From NCBI RefSeq assembly GCF_016429195.1, contig NZ_JAELUF010000012.1:1-52478 (forward strand): a DNA stretch of 52,478 nt, read 5' to 3'. Origin of the DNA: Brevundimonas sp. ASV9 (GTDB taxonomy: Bacteria; Pseudomonadota; Alphaproteobacteria; Caulobacterales; Caulobacteraceae). Below, one piece after another: positions 26,789 through 34,660 of this stretch; the first letter of the stretch is position 1; each line of letters begins with the position of its first letter. Below the pieces are notes generated by a model. That model was not told the DNA's origin. It saw only the letters and a program-made list of their open reading frames with translations, and did no database searches. The translations under genes and the position numbers were made by a program.

Positions 26789-29218
26789 GTGAGACAATCA
26801 GAAACTTTCCGCCAGAAACTGGCGCGCCAACGCGCGCTCGAAGACGAAGCTCGCGCCCTTGGGGCCAGCCGTTATCAAAGCTCCCGCCCCCTTCCGTGGC
26901 GGTCTGAGCCCTCCTCGACAAACAGCGAAGCGGACCTGCCTCCCGGTCGCCAGCTTCTCAAGCTGACCGTCTCGACCCTGAGTGCGGCCATTGAGGAATT
27001 CACAAGCCGCGTCGGATCAGGCGGCGCAGGTCGTCACCTCGACGCCTTCGCGATCCTGTCAAACATCGGCGCAGATGAAGCCGCCTATCTCACGGCCCGT
27101 GTCGTCCTGGATTGCACCGCCAGGGCCATGCGCGCGACCGCGACCGCCAGTGCAGTCGCCAACGCTATCGTCGATCATATCGAACTGTCTGAACTCCGGC
27201 AGGTTCGCCGCGATGCCTTCGACGGATTGGTCCGGGCGAACCAGAAATCACGGTCCCACTCCGCAAAAAAACGGCGGGCCATCCGCAAGACTATGGCGGA
27301 GCACGGGGCGCAAACTGACTACAATCTTAAGACCCGCCTGAAGACGGGCTTCCACCTCATCAATCTGCTGTGCGACTCGACCGGTCTGTTTGTGATCGAC
27401 GAGGATAAACGTCACGGCAAATGGGTCCGAACGACTGAGGCTGCACGACGCTGGCTCGAAGATCAGCACGCCCGCTGCGAACTGCTGGAACCGATCCACC
27501 TTCCGATGATCATCCCACCACGGCCTTGGTCCTCGCCATTTAAGGGCGGGTATCTGACCAAGTCGCCGGGGCAGCGTCTGGTGAAACAGTCATACCGCCC
27601 GTATCACGACGACCTCGCAGCCCACGATATGCCCGCCGTCTATGACGCGGTGAACGCGATTCAGAACACGGCGTGGCGGATCAATCAGCCCGTCTTCGCC
27701 GTGATGAAAGAGATTTGGGACAACGGCGGACAACTCGGCGGCATGCCTGCCCGTGACCCTCGACCGATCCCGGATGTGCCGGGTGATTTCCACCACAACG
27801 AAGAGTCGAAGAAACGCTGGAAGCGCGAAGCCGCTGGCCTCCACGATCTGAACAACAAAGACCTCACGAAGCGGTTGGCCGTGAGCCAGCGAATCTGGGT
27901 CGCGGAAAAGTTCATCGACGAAGACTCGATCTTCTTTCCTCACTCCCTGGATTTCCGTGGCCGCGTCTATCCGATCCCGGTCGGTGGCCCCCATCCGCAG
28001 GGCGACGACATAGCCAAGGCCCTTCTGGAATTCGCAGACGGCTACGCTATAGGCGACGCCGGAGCCGGTGCATTGGCGGTCCACATCGCCGGTCTGTTCG
28101 GTGTCGATAAGGTCTCGACCGAAGAGCGGATCGATTGGGTCTTCGCCAACGAAGCGGCGATCATCGACAGCGCGAACGATCCTCTCGACGGTCAACGCTT
28201 TTGGGCCACGGCGGACAGTCCGTTTATGGCTCTTGCGGCTTGTATTGAATGGGCGGGCTATGTCCGCGACGGCGCCAATCATATCACCCGGATTCCGATC
28301 AGCCTGGACGGTTCGAACTCCGGCCTTCAGCACTTCTCCGCCATGCTTCGCGATGAAGTCGGCGGACGCTCGGTCAATCTTCTGCCGGGCTCGAAGCCCG
28401 AGGATGTCTATGCCGACGTAGCCCGCACGGTTCAGGCCTTGGTCGATCAGAGCGACGATCCCAAGGCGCAGGTGTGGAAGGGCGGCAAGGTGACCCGGCG
28501 CATCTGCAAACGCCCATGCATGACCTTCACCTATTCGGCCACCCGCTTTGGCATGACCGACATGATTTATCAGACCTTGTGGGAACTGGACGACGAGGGG
28601 TCGAAGTATCTGGACGGCGACAACTACCAAGCCGCTCTGTGGCTCTCCTACATCCTCTACGACGCGATCTCGAAGGTCGTCTGCTCCGCATCGCAGGCCA
28701 TGAAGTGGCTACAGGAAGCGAGCCAGATCATGTCGAGGGCTGGCGTTCCGATCCGATGGACGACGCCGGTCGGCCTGCCGGTCTTGCAGCACTCGCCCAA
28801 GACACGGGCGAGCAAGATCGACATATACCATCGCGGCACCCGGATGCAGGTGAACGTGCGCGACGTTAGGCTGGGCATCGATTCCAAACGTCAGTCGAAC
28901 TCCATCGCACCGAACTTCATCCATTCCATGGATGGCAGTCACCTCATGGCCGTGGCCAATCAGTGCGCCGCAATCGGCATCATCGATCTGGCCGTCGTTC
29001 ACGACAGCTTCGCCGTCCATGCCCCGTTCATTCATGAGCTAAGCACGATCCTGCGCAACACGTTCGCCGATCAATATACCCCGGATCGGCTGGCGATCCT
29101 GCGTGAGGAACTGGCTGCTCAACTGCCTGCCGACAAGGCGGCGTTGCTCCCGCCCCTGCCCCCACTCGGCTCCCTCGACATCAGCCACGTGCGCCAGTCC
29201 GACTATCTCTTCGCCTAA
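26789..29218 (+). CDS. Phage single-subunit DNA-directed RNA polymerase (T7 gp1 type)
   Basis: Transcribes the phage genome from its own promoters. The 809-residue protein has every T7 RNAP core motif: DFRGRVYPI; motif A SLDGSNSGLQHFSAM with metal-binding Asp507 (T7 Asp537); motif B KRPCMTFTY with Lys574 and Tyr582 (T7 Lys631 and Tyr639, same spacing); motif C VVHDSF with His738 and Asp739 (T7 His811 and Asp812). It ends SDYLFA, like the SDFAFA of T7. It is about 74 residues shorter than T7 RNAP, mainly before motif A. The GTG start at 26789 has only a weak upstream AGGTG. The upstream 46 bp to the divergent gene show no convincing host promoter. Confidence 0.96.
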   Translation: MRQSETFRQKLARQRALEDEARALGASRYQSSRPLPWRSEPSSTNSEADLPPGRQLLKLTVSTLSAAIEEFTSRVGSGGAGRHLDAFAILSNIGADEAAYLTARVVLDCTARAMRATATASAVANAIVDHIELSELRQVRRDAFDGLVRANQKSRSHSAKKRRAIRKTMAEHGAQTDYNLKTRLKTGFHLINLLCDSTGLFVIDEDKRHGKWVRTTEAARRWLEDQHARCELLEPIHLPMIIPPRPWSSPFKGGYLTKSPGQRLVKQSYRPYHDDLAAHDMPAVYDAVNAIQNTAWRINQPVFAVMKEIWDNGGQLGGMPARDPRPIPDVPGDFHHNEESKKRWKREAAGLHDLNNKDLTKRLAVSQRIWVAEKFIDEDSIFFPHSLDFRGRVYPIPVGGPHPQGDDIAKALLEFADGYAIGDAGAGALAVHIAGLFGVDKVSTEERIDWVFANEAAIIDSANDPLDGQRFWATADSPFMALAACIEWAGYVRDGANHITRIPISLDGSNSGLQHFSAMLRDEVGGRSVNLLPGSKPEDVYADVARTVQALVDQSDDPKAQVWKGGKVTRRICKRPCMTFTYSATRFGMTDMIYQTLWELDDEGSKYLDGDNYQAALWLSYILYDAISKVVCSASQAMKWLQEASQIMSRAGVPIRWTTPVGLPVLQHSPKTRASKIDIYHRGTRMQVNVRDVRLGIDSKRQSNSIAPNFIHSMDGSHLMAVANQCAAIGIIDLAVVHDSFAVHAPFIHELSTILRNTFADQYTPDRLAILREELAAQLPADKAALLPPLPPLGSLDISHVRQSDYLFA

Positions 29219-29237
29219 ACCTTTGCATCAGCGCAAT

Positions 29238-29255
29238 TTCCCCTCCCTATTGAAC
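29238..29255 (+). promoter_or_regulatory. Candidate phage-RNAP promoter 1
   Basis: The segment CCCTCCCTATTG, with G at 29252 as the proposed start, shares CCCTC-CTA--G with the T3 promoter core (from general knowledge) and matches the two other intergenic copies at 30075-30090 and 32804-32820. It lies between the RNAP stop and the next gene, about 20 bp before the ATG. A search across the whole prophage would decide it. Confidence 0.45.
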
Positions 29256-29271
29256 AACGTCCCGGAGTTTC

Positions 29272-29559
29272 ATGTTTGACCCCAAAGACCTCGCCTTCCC
29301 GATCAAGGCTGCATCCACGGTTAGCGATCTGAAGACACCCGTCTTCCAACTCGTGTCGAGGATTCAGGACTGCGAACCGACGACACAGGTCAGAGCAATC
29401 GCCCTGGCATTGGCCGTGATCGCGGATGCTGTCGGCGTCTCGGCGCACGACCTGATCCAATCATCCTATCGACTGATGTCGGAGGCTGAGACCTACGGGA
29501 GCAATCCCGTCCTCGCGATCCGCGAGTATGCGAAGAACGAACTTGTCGGGCGCCCATGA
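29272..29559 (+). CDS. Hypothetical phage protein
   Basis: A 95-residue, mostly helical protein (FDPKDLAFPIKAAS at the start, then a long amphipathic stretch ALALAVIADAVGVSA). CGGAG lies four bases before the ATG. No known family recognised. Its place between RNAP and the portal is where T7-like phages carry small, fast-evolving genes, some of which inhibit host functions; that is positional inference only. Confidence 0.65.
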   Translation: MFDPKDLAFPIKAASTVSDLKTPVFQLVSRIQDCEPTTQVRAIALALAVIADAVGVSAHDLIQSSYRLMSEAETYGSNPVLAIREYAKNELVGRP

Positions 29560-29887
29560 GGGCCTAGCCCTCACATCGGCCTTCCTGACGTTCATGGCTC
29601 GCCCTGATCGGGTGCTGTTCGCTTGTCCGGAGGAGCGCGTCTTCAACGTGCTGGACTGGCTCGACGACTACTTGATCGACAACCACGTGTTCGAGGCATG
29701 GCTTTGCGACGACTTCGCCGCCTGGGGCCACCTCGCCTTCATTTCCGTGCCGGTTGGCTCGGACGCTTCGATGATCCGCATCGCGTTCGACGACTGGCTT
29801 TTAGGCCCGCTGACGTGGGCCGATCTCACACAAGCCCCCGAAGCATATGTCCAGAACCCCAACGGCCCACTCGCGCCGGAAGCATGA
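29528..29887 (+). CDS. Hypothetical phage protein, start uncertain
   Basis: Up to 119 residues, rich in acidic and aromatic residues (FNVLDWLDDYLIDNH, then FEAWLCDDFAAWGHLAFISV). The first ATG overlaps the preceding gene by 32 bp; a second ATG at 29594 would avoid this and give 97 residues, but neither has a good ribosome site. The acidic, compact character would fit a DNA-mimic or inhibitor, yet I see no family match and make no claim. Confidence 0.55.
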   Translation: MRRTNLSGAHEGLALTSAFLTFMARPDRVLFACPEERVFNVLDWLDDYLIDNHVFEAWLCDDFAAWGHLAFISVPVGSDASMIRIAFDDWLLGPLTWADLTQAPEAYVQNPNGPLAPEA

Positions 29888-30062
29888 CTTTCCGACAAAC
29901 GAGAACGAACTCCTCCTGATGATCGAAGACCTTTGTCCGGAACCCGTGATGAAGCCGGGCATGACCGAAGCCGACATCATGTTTCAGGCAGGACGCCGAT
30001 CGGTCTGGCGAGATGTGCGGGCGGCTTACGCAGCATCATTCGCCCGTCCCGGCGACAACTAG
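29847..30062 (+). CDS. Hypothetical phage protein, possibly Bbp19-like
   Basis: A 71-residue protein ending MTEADIMFQAGRRSVWRDVRAAYAASFARPG. The GRR-V block resembles small podovirus proteins encoded just before the portal gene, but the match is weak. The ATG at 29847 overlaps the previous gene by 41 bp; ATG 29919 (after CTCCTCCTG) is an alternative that keeps the conserved-looking half. Confidence 0.5.
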   Translation: MSRTPTAHSRRKHDFPTNENELLLMIEDLCPEPVMKPGMTEADIMFQAGRRSVWRDVRAAYAASFARPGDN

Positions 30063-30074
30063 GAGGGCGCCCCC

Positions 30075-30090
30075 ATCTGCCTATTGAGCA
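30075..30090 (+). promoter_or_regulatory. Candidate phage-RNAP promoter 2
   Basis: ATCTGCCTATTGAGCA matches candidate 1 in YCT-S-YC-Y-ATTGA form, with G at 30086 as the proposed start. It overlaps the start of the small gene before the portal, so transcripts from it would serve the portal and downstream genes only. This overlap weakens the case compared with copies 1 and 3. Confidence 0.3.
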
Positions 30091-30428
30091 AACCAAAAGT
30101 CGCGACGCCGGTCGCGGCCACGTCATCTGACAAACCCCTGCCCGTCCTGATCAACTCTGGGCTGGATGGCCGATCCCAACTGTCCCTCGCCCGTCGCGGC
30201 ATGAGCGGTCTGACGATCCGTCGCCATCCCAAAGGATCGGTGACGACCAAACCGGTTGGTCCCGCTGTGCCGGTCCCATCAAACCCGGTCCCGTCCAGCA
30301 CCAATGGCGGCGGCGGGTCCGATTCCGGCTCCGGCTACTCCGACAAGAACCTCGCCGCGCTTGATGCGCTCGCCGCCATGGGCGGCCCGACTGGCACCCT
30401 GGCCAAGAAACTCAAACTGAAAGTGTGA
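30075..30428 (+). CDS. Small phage protein next to the portal gene, apparent ATC start
   Basis: A basic, Pro/Ser/Gly-rich protein, 117 residues if translated from the ATC at 30075 (then reading Met-Cys-Leu-Leu-Ser-Lys-Pro-Lys). AGGAGG at 30061-30066 sits eight bases before that ATC, ideal spacing, whereas the in-frame TTG at 30084 is 17 bases away. Podovirus proteins in this slot often begin Met-Cys or Met-Gly followed by a Ser-Lys-Pro-Lys-like stretch and have an Arg-Arg-Gly-x-Ser core; here LARRGMSGLTIRR fits. The C-terminus is a Gly/Ser linker then AKKLKLKV. If ATC is not used, the TTG gives 114 residues. Confidence 0.6.
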   Translation: MCLLSKPKVATPVAATSSDKPLPVLINSGLDGRSQLSLARRGMSGLTIRRHPKGSVTTKPVGPAVPVPSNPVPSSTNGGGGSDSGSGYSDKNLAALDALAAMGGPTGTLAKKLKLKV

Positions 30429-30436
30429 TCTGACGC

Positions 30437-31936
30437 ATGAAATCCGCAGCAGCGCGATTCAGCGCGCTGTCTGCCGTTCGAATGACGGCTCTCAACAACG
30501 CGCGAGAAGCCTCACGCCTAACCATTCCCGGCCTGATCCCGAGCGAGGGCCAGAACGAACACTTCATCGCAGAGCAGCCGTATCAGAGCGTCGGCGCCGA
30601 TGGCGTTCGCAGCCTGTCTGCCCGCCTTCTGATGATCCTGTTCCCGACCGCGCTCCCGTTCTTCAGGTGCGAGATCGACGCCTCCGCCGCCGAAGCCCTT
30701 GGTGGCGACAAAGCGGAAGTCGATACGAAGCTGGCGCAGTATGTTCAGAGCAGCACGTCTCTGTTCGAAGAAACCGGCGCCCGGAAAGTGATGGCGGAGG
30801 TTCTTCGCCACCTGATCATCGCTGGCAACGTCCTCCTCTACATCCCGCTAGACGGCACTCCGCGCCTGTTCCGCATCGACCAATACGTGGTCAAGCGGGA
30901 CCACCTTGGCGCCTTCCGCGAGATCATCGTCAAAGAGAAAATCTACCCCTCGACCCTGTCGGCTGATGTCCGGTCGTTCCTTGGAATCGATCTCGACCTC
31001 AACAAGATCGAAGAGGCTGTCGAAGTCTTCACCGTGGTCGAACGCCAAGACGGCAAGGTCGTCCATTGGCAGGAGATCAAGGGCAAGCGCGTCCCTGGTT
31101 CGGATGGCCAAAGCCCCGTCGATGCAACCGGATGGCTGCCGCTCCGCTGGCTGGCGATTCCGGGCTCCGACTACGGACGCAGCCACGTCACCGAATACCT
31201 CGGCGACATCATGTCTCTCGAAGATGCGAACTCGTCGGTCATCAAGATGGCGGCTGCCGCTTCGCGCATTCTGTATCTGGTCGATCCGAACTCCGGCATC
31301 GATATCCAGGAAGTCGTTCGCGCCTCGACGGGTGATGTCTTCGACGGCTCCTCCGATGCCATCACGAGTGTCAGCCTGAATAAGACGGGTGATTTCTCCG
31401 TCGTTTCGACCATCGCTGAAAGCATCGAACGCCGCGTCAATCGCGCCTTCCTCGTGCGGGATTTCCGCCAGGGCGAGCGCGTGACGGCTGAGGAAATCCG
31501 CAGCCAGAGCGAAGAACTAGAATCGACGCTGGGTGGGACTTACTCAACCCTGGCCGACGAACTGCAACTGCCCGTCGCGAACAGATACCTCTACATCGCC
31601 AACCGCAAACAGATCATCCCGGCACTACCAGAGGGGATCAAGCGCAAGGTTGTCACTGGCTTGGCCGCTTTGGGTCAGGCCGCTGAAGTGAACCGGCTGA
31701 GAACCTTCGTCGGCGACGCCGCCGCCCTGGGTATCCCTGTCACCGAATACCTGAATGTCCCGACGTTCCTGCGAACGCTTGCCCTCCAGCATGGCGTGAG
31801 CGGGATCGACCAGCTTCTCAAGTCGGAGGAGCAGCGGGCCGGAGAACAACAACAAGCCATGATGGCCCAGGTCGCACAGCAAGCGGCTCCGGGCATCGCC
31901 ACCGCCGCAGTCCAAGCGGCGACCACCCCTGAATAA
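30437..31936 (+). CDS. Head-tail connector (portal) protein, T7 gp8 type
   Basis: Forms the dodecameric ring through which DNA enters and leaves the capsid. The 499-residue protein (T7 gp8 is 536) shows the podovirus portal pattern: LTIPGLIPSEGQNEHF, then YQSVGADGVRSLSARLLMILFP, LRHLIIAGNVLLYIP, and the conserved DYGRSHVTEYLGDIMSLEDAN, followed by RQGERVTAEEIRSQSEELESTLGG. The C-terminus is Gln/Ala-rich. It starts the block of virion genes, eight bases before the scaffold gene. Confidence 0.93.
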   Translation: MKSAAARFSALSAVRMTALNNAREASRLTIPGLIPSEGQNEHFIAEQPYQSVGADGVRSLSARLLMILFPTALPFFRCEIDASAAEALGGDKAEVDTKLAQYVQSSTSLFEETGARKVMAEVLRHLIIAGNVLLYIPLDGTPRLFRIDQYVVKRDHLGAFREIIVKEKIYPSTLSADVRSFLGIDLDLNKIEEAVEVFTVVERQDGKVVHWQEIKGKRVPGSDGQSPVDATGWLPLRWLAIPGSDYGRSHVTEYLGDIMSLEDANSSVIKMAAAASRILYLVDPNSGIDIQEVVRASTGDVFDGSSDAITSVSLNKTGDFSVVSTIAESIERRVNRAFLVRDFRQGERVTAEEIRSQSEELESTLGGTYSTLADELQLPVANRYLYIANRKQIIPALPEGIKRKVVTGLAALGQAAEVNRLRTFVGDAAALGIPVTEYLNVPTFLRTLALQHGVSGIDQLLKSEEQRAGEQQQAMMAQVAQQAAPGIATAAVQAATTPE

Positions 31937-31943
31937 GGATTGA

Positions 31944-32783
31944 ATGCAAGTAGCTGAAACTGGCCAAGAGGCCCAATCGATCGATCTGACTACCCTTCCC
32001 GCCGACGCCTTCCCGGCTGGCACTGATCCGGCTTCTTACGTCGCGGGTCTGAACGGCAAGCAAGCCGACGACACCTCGACCGAAACAGGCGCCGCCAAGG
32101 AGCGTCCGACCAATGTCCCTGAGAAATTCTGGGACGCTGAGAAGGGCGAGATGAACCTCGACGCCTTCCTGACTTCCTATTCCGAACTGGAAAAGAAGCT
32201 GATCGCGCCGAAGGAAGAGAAGGCCGATACCCTCAAGATCGATAAGGCTGATGGCCAAGCCGACCAGACCGCCGAACCGGCGCCGGTCGCTTCCGCTATC
32301 GAGACGTTCAAGTCAGCCTACGAAGCCAACGCCGGTCAAGTGACTGAGGCGGCCTTCGAAGCCATCGTGAACGCGGGCATCCCGCTTGATGTAGTCCAAA
32401 CCTACGTGGCCGGACTTGAGGCTTTGAGCCAACAGACCTTCGCGTCTGCCTATGAAGTGGCAGGCGGCAAGGATGCGTTCGAGACAGCTATCGAGTGGGC
32501 GAAGACCAACCTGACTGACGCTGAAGCTGACGCCTACGACAAGATGGTCGATCAGAAAGCGACCATGCGTCAGGGCATCGAATGGCTCATGACAAAATAT
32601 AAGGCGGGCAACCCTTCCGAGGGTTCGTTCGTCCAGGCCGAATCCGCTACTGCCTCTGGCGACATCTTCCGTTCGCGTGACGAGATGATGGAAGCGATCC
32701 GAGCCCCCAACTATTCCGATCCGGCTGTCCAAAAGGACATCTTGGAAAAGATTGCGCGATCCAAAGCAGCGGGAACGCTGTGA
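31944..32783 (+). CDS. Capsid assembly scaffold protein, T7 gp9 type
   Basis: Acidic internal scaffold that guides procapsid assembly and is lost on DNA packaging. The 279-residue protein is rich in Asp/Glu, has NVPEKFWDAEKGEMNLDAFL (the typical gp9 block) and LTSYSELEKKL, then helices with a C-terminal region that would bind the capsid shell. AAGGA upstream of the ATG gives a good ribosome site. It lies between portal and capsid genes as in T7. Confidence 0.9.
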   Translation: MQVAETGQEAQSIDLTTLPADAFPAGTDPASYVAGLNGKQADDTSTETGAAKERPTNVPEKFWDAEKGEMNLDAFLTSYSELEKKLIAPKEEKADTLKIDKADGQADQTAEPAPVASAIETFKSAYEANAGQVTEAAFEAIVNAGIPLDVVQTYVAGLEALSQQTFASAYEVAGGKDAFETAIEWAKTNLTDAEADAYDKMVDQKATMRQGIEWLMTKYKAGNPSEGSFVQAESATASGDIFRSRDEMMEAIRAPNYSDPAVQKDILEKIARSKAAGTL

Positions 32784-33024
32784 TGAATCCGTAAGACCAC
32801 CCTCGCCTGTCCATTGAGGCTCGCCTGGGGTGGCCGCGCCGCCGCCAGCGAACAAGGCAGGCTGATCGCCATGGGCGAGCGGTCGGTGAAAACCCGACCC
32901 AACCTTTCTCCCAATCAAATGGACCTTCCGTAACGGGTGGCTCGGCTTGCCGGACAACCTCACCGCCAACGGACTCCGAGCGAGACGGGAGGCTTCAAAC
33001 CCTTCAACTCAACCAAGGAGGCCA
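32784..33024 (+). other. Long capsid-gene leader with candidate promoter
   Basis: 241 bp without a convincing gene. It contains candidate promoter 3 at its left end and then ~208 bp of leader with small GC hairpins (for instance CGCC-ATG-GGCG near 32868-32880). An in-frame upstream extension of the capsid frame (ATG or near-start codons from 32947) is open but lacks a ribosome site. Leaders of major capsid genes are often structured for stability. Confidence 0.5.
32804..32820 (+). promoter_or_regulatory. Candidate phage-RNAP promoter 3 (capsid)
   Basis: GCCTGTCCATTGAGGC, with G at 32816 as proposed start, is the third intergenic copy of the motif seen at 29238-29255 and 30075-30090. It directly precedes the capsid gene, where T7 has its strongest promoter (phi10), and a strong terminator follows the capsid gene, as Tphi does in T7. 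Confidence 0.45.
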
Positions 33025-33960
33025 ATGGCCAATTCTACCCCCGTATTCCCCGGCAAAAAGTCCGGTGGCAGCGACAACCGCGAACTCTACCTCGACCTCT
33101 ACGGTGGCGAGGTTCTGAACCAATATCAAACCTCGACCATCATGCGTCCCCTTCAGTCGATGTTCTCGCTGGCTGGCGGCAAGTCGCTGCGCCTGCCGTT
33201 CATCGGTCAGGCTGACGCGAGCTACCACGTCCCCGGCACCGAACTGACCGGTGGCCAAGTCGCTGGCGACGAGATCATCCTGACGCCGGATGACCAACTG
33301 ATCTCCGACCTGTTCCTGTCGGACATCGACGAAATCCTGGCTCAGTTCGACGCCCGTTCGAACTACGCCGCAGAGCAGGGCCGCGCCTTGGCTCGCAAGT
33401 TCGACGCCGCATCGCTCCGCATGCTGCTGAAGGCCTGCCGCGACGCCGGTAAGTTGGGCCAAGGTGGCGGATCGGTCACCGAAGCTGCCGCTGACACCGA
33501 CCCGGACAAGCTGTTCGAAACCTTCAAGGCCGCTATCGCAGTCATGGACGGTAAGGACGTGGACGTGGAGACGCAGGAAATCTACGGCGTCGTCACCAAG
33601 ACCAACTGGTATGCCCTGCAAGGCTGCGAGAAGCTGCGTAGCCGCGACTACAATCCGGCTGCCAACATCGCGACCAAGCCCGGCACCCTGAACATTGACG
33701 GCGTCATCGTCCACAAGTCGAGCCTCGGCCCGCTGGGCGTCAACGACACCACGCACCCGCAGGCGATCTACCGCGTCAACGGCGCCAACACCGTTGGTAT
33801 GGTGTGGACGAAGAAGGCCATCGCGACCGCTGAGGTCAAGGCCGTCTGGACCGACGTTGACGAGCAAAAGTCGAAGCGCGGCGCACTTCTGATGGCTGGC
33901 TACATGTCTGGAACTCGCGTCTTCCGCGCGACCGACGCAGTCGAAATCAAGAAGGCCTAA
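33025..33960 (+). CDS. Major capsid protein, T7 gp10 type
   Basis: Builds the icosahedral head. From the ATG at 33025, behind AAGGAGG, the protein is 311 residues. It starts ANSTPVFPGKKSGGSDN, continues with a typical podovirus capsid block (NQYQTSTIMRPLQSMFSLAGG and GQADASYHVPGTELTGGQ), and ends AGYMSGTRVFRATDAVEIKKA. Frames after the stop close at once, so there is no gp10B-like frameshift extension. An upstream in-frame start at 32947 would add 26 residues but has no ribosome site. Confidence 0.92.
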   Translation: MANSTPVFPGKKSGGSDNRELYLDLYGGEVLNQYQTSTIMRPLQSMFSLAGGKSLRLPFIGQADASYHVPGTELTGGQVAGDEIILTPDDQLISDLFLSDIDEILAQFDARSNYAAEQGRALARKFDAASLRMLLKACRDAGKLGQGGGSVTEAAADTDPDKLFETFKAAIAVMDGKDVDVETQEIYGVVTKTNWYALQGCEKLRSRDYNPAANIATKPGTLNIDGVIVHKSSLGPLGVNDTTHPQAIYRVNGANTVGMVWTKKAIATAEVKAVWTDVDEQKSKRGALLMAGYMSGTRVFRATDAVEIKKA

Positions 33961-33984
33961 GCCCTAACCGGCTTTCTCACAGGA

Positions 33985-34021
33985 GGCCCCGATCAGCACC
34001 CGCTGGTCGGGGTCTTTTTTT
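33985..34021 (+). terminator. Strong intrinsic terminator after the capsid gene
   Basis: Stem CCCCGATCAGC (33987-33997) with GCTGGTCGGGG (34002-34012), one G-T wobble, loop ACCC, followed by seven T residues at 34015-34021. The position immediately after the capsid gene matches the T7 late terminator Tphi, which lowers expression of tail genes relative to capsid. Confidence 0.9.
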
Positions 34022-34048
34022 CATCCCTCACTCCATGGAGGTGCGCCG

Positions 34049-34660
34049 ATGCAGGCTGCGCTCACGGAGCTTGAGGCCGTCAACGACATCCTGCTGACCA
34101 CTGGCTACGCCCCGATGAACTCGTTCGAGGAGGCGGCCTTTGATCAGACGATTGCGCGCTCCGAACTGGCCAAGGCCGTTCGCGATGTCTGCGCCCACGG
34201 TTTCAGCTTCAACACCGACGAGGACTACGTCCTGTCCCCGGACGCCAATGACGGCGTCATCCTCATTCCGGAAGGCGCGCTCAGCGTGGACCCTTCCGAC
34301 CGGCGCCAAAACCTAGTTCAGCGCAAGCACCCCTCGCGCGGCTTTTGCCTTTGGGACAAGGCCAACCTGACCTGGATCATAGCCGAACCGGTCAAGGTCA
34401 ATGTGACGTGGTCGTATTCCTACGACGAGCTTCCTCAGATCGCGCGCAACTTCGCCATGCAGTCGGCGGGCAACCGCTTCCAGACCCGCATGCTGGGCGA
34501 CGCAACGCTGAACCGCTTCACGTCTGAAGATGTGCAACGCGCCTGGACGATCCTGCTGCGCGACGACGCCCGCATCGCAGATCGCAACATCTTCGAGCAC
34601 TCGCCGGAACTGGCCGCGAAGACAAACCGCCGCCGTCGTGGATGGAGGGCTGGAATGTGA
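34049..34660 (+). CDS. Tail tubular protein A, T7 gp11 type (gatekeeper)
   Basis: Ring between portal and nozzle. The 203-residue protein starts MQAALTELEAVNDILLTTGYAPM, a strong match to T7 gp11, and has LDP-type positions replaced by LSVDPSD, then RGFCLWDKANLTWIIAEPVKVNVTW and the C-terminal helical stretch. GGAGG lies eight bases before the ATG. It overlaps the gp12-like gene. Confidence 0.92.
   Translation: MQAALTELEAVNDILLTTGYAPMNSFEEAAFDQTIARSELAKAVRDVCAHGFSFNTDEDYVLSPDANDGVILIPEGALSVDPSDRRQNLVQRKHPSRGFCLWDKANLTWIIAEPVKVNVTWSYSYDELPQIARNFAMQSAGNRFQTRMLGDATLNRFTSEDVQRAWTILLRDDARIADRNIFEHSPELAAKTNRRRRGWRAGM

Noticed and set aside
33025..33990. T7-like gp10B frameshift extension of the capsid gene
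   Set aside because: Both alternative frames close within a few codons after the stop and no slippery run is present.
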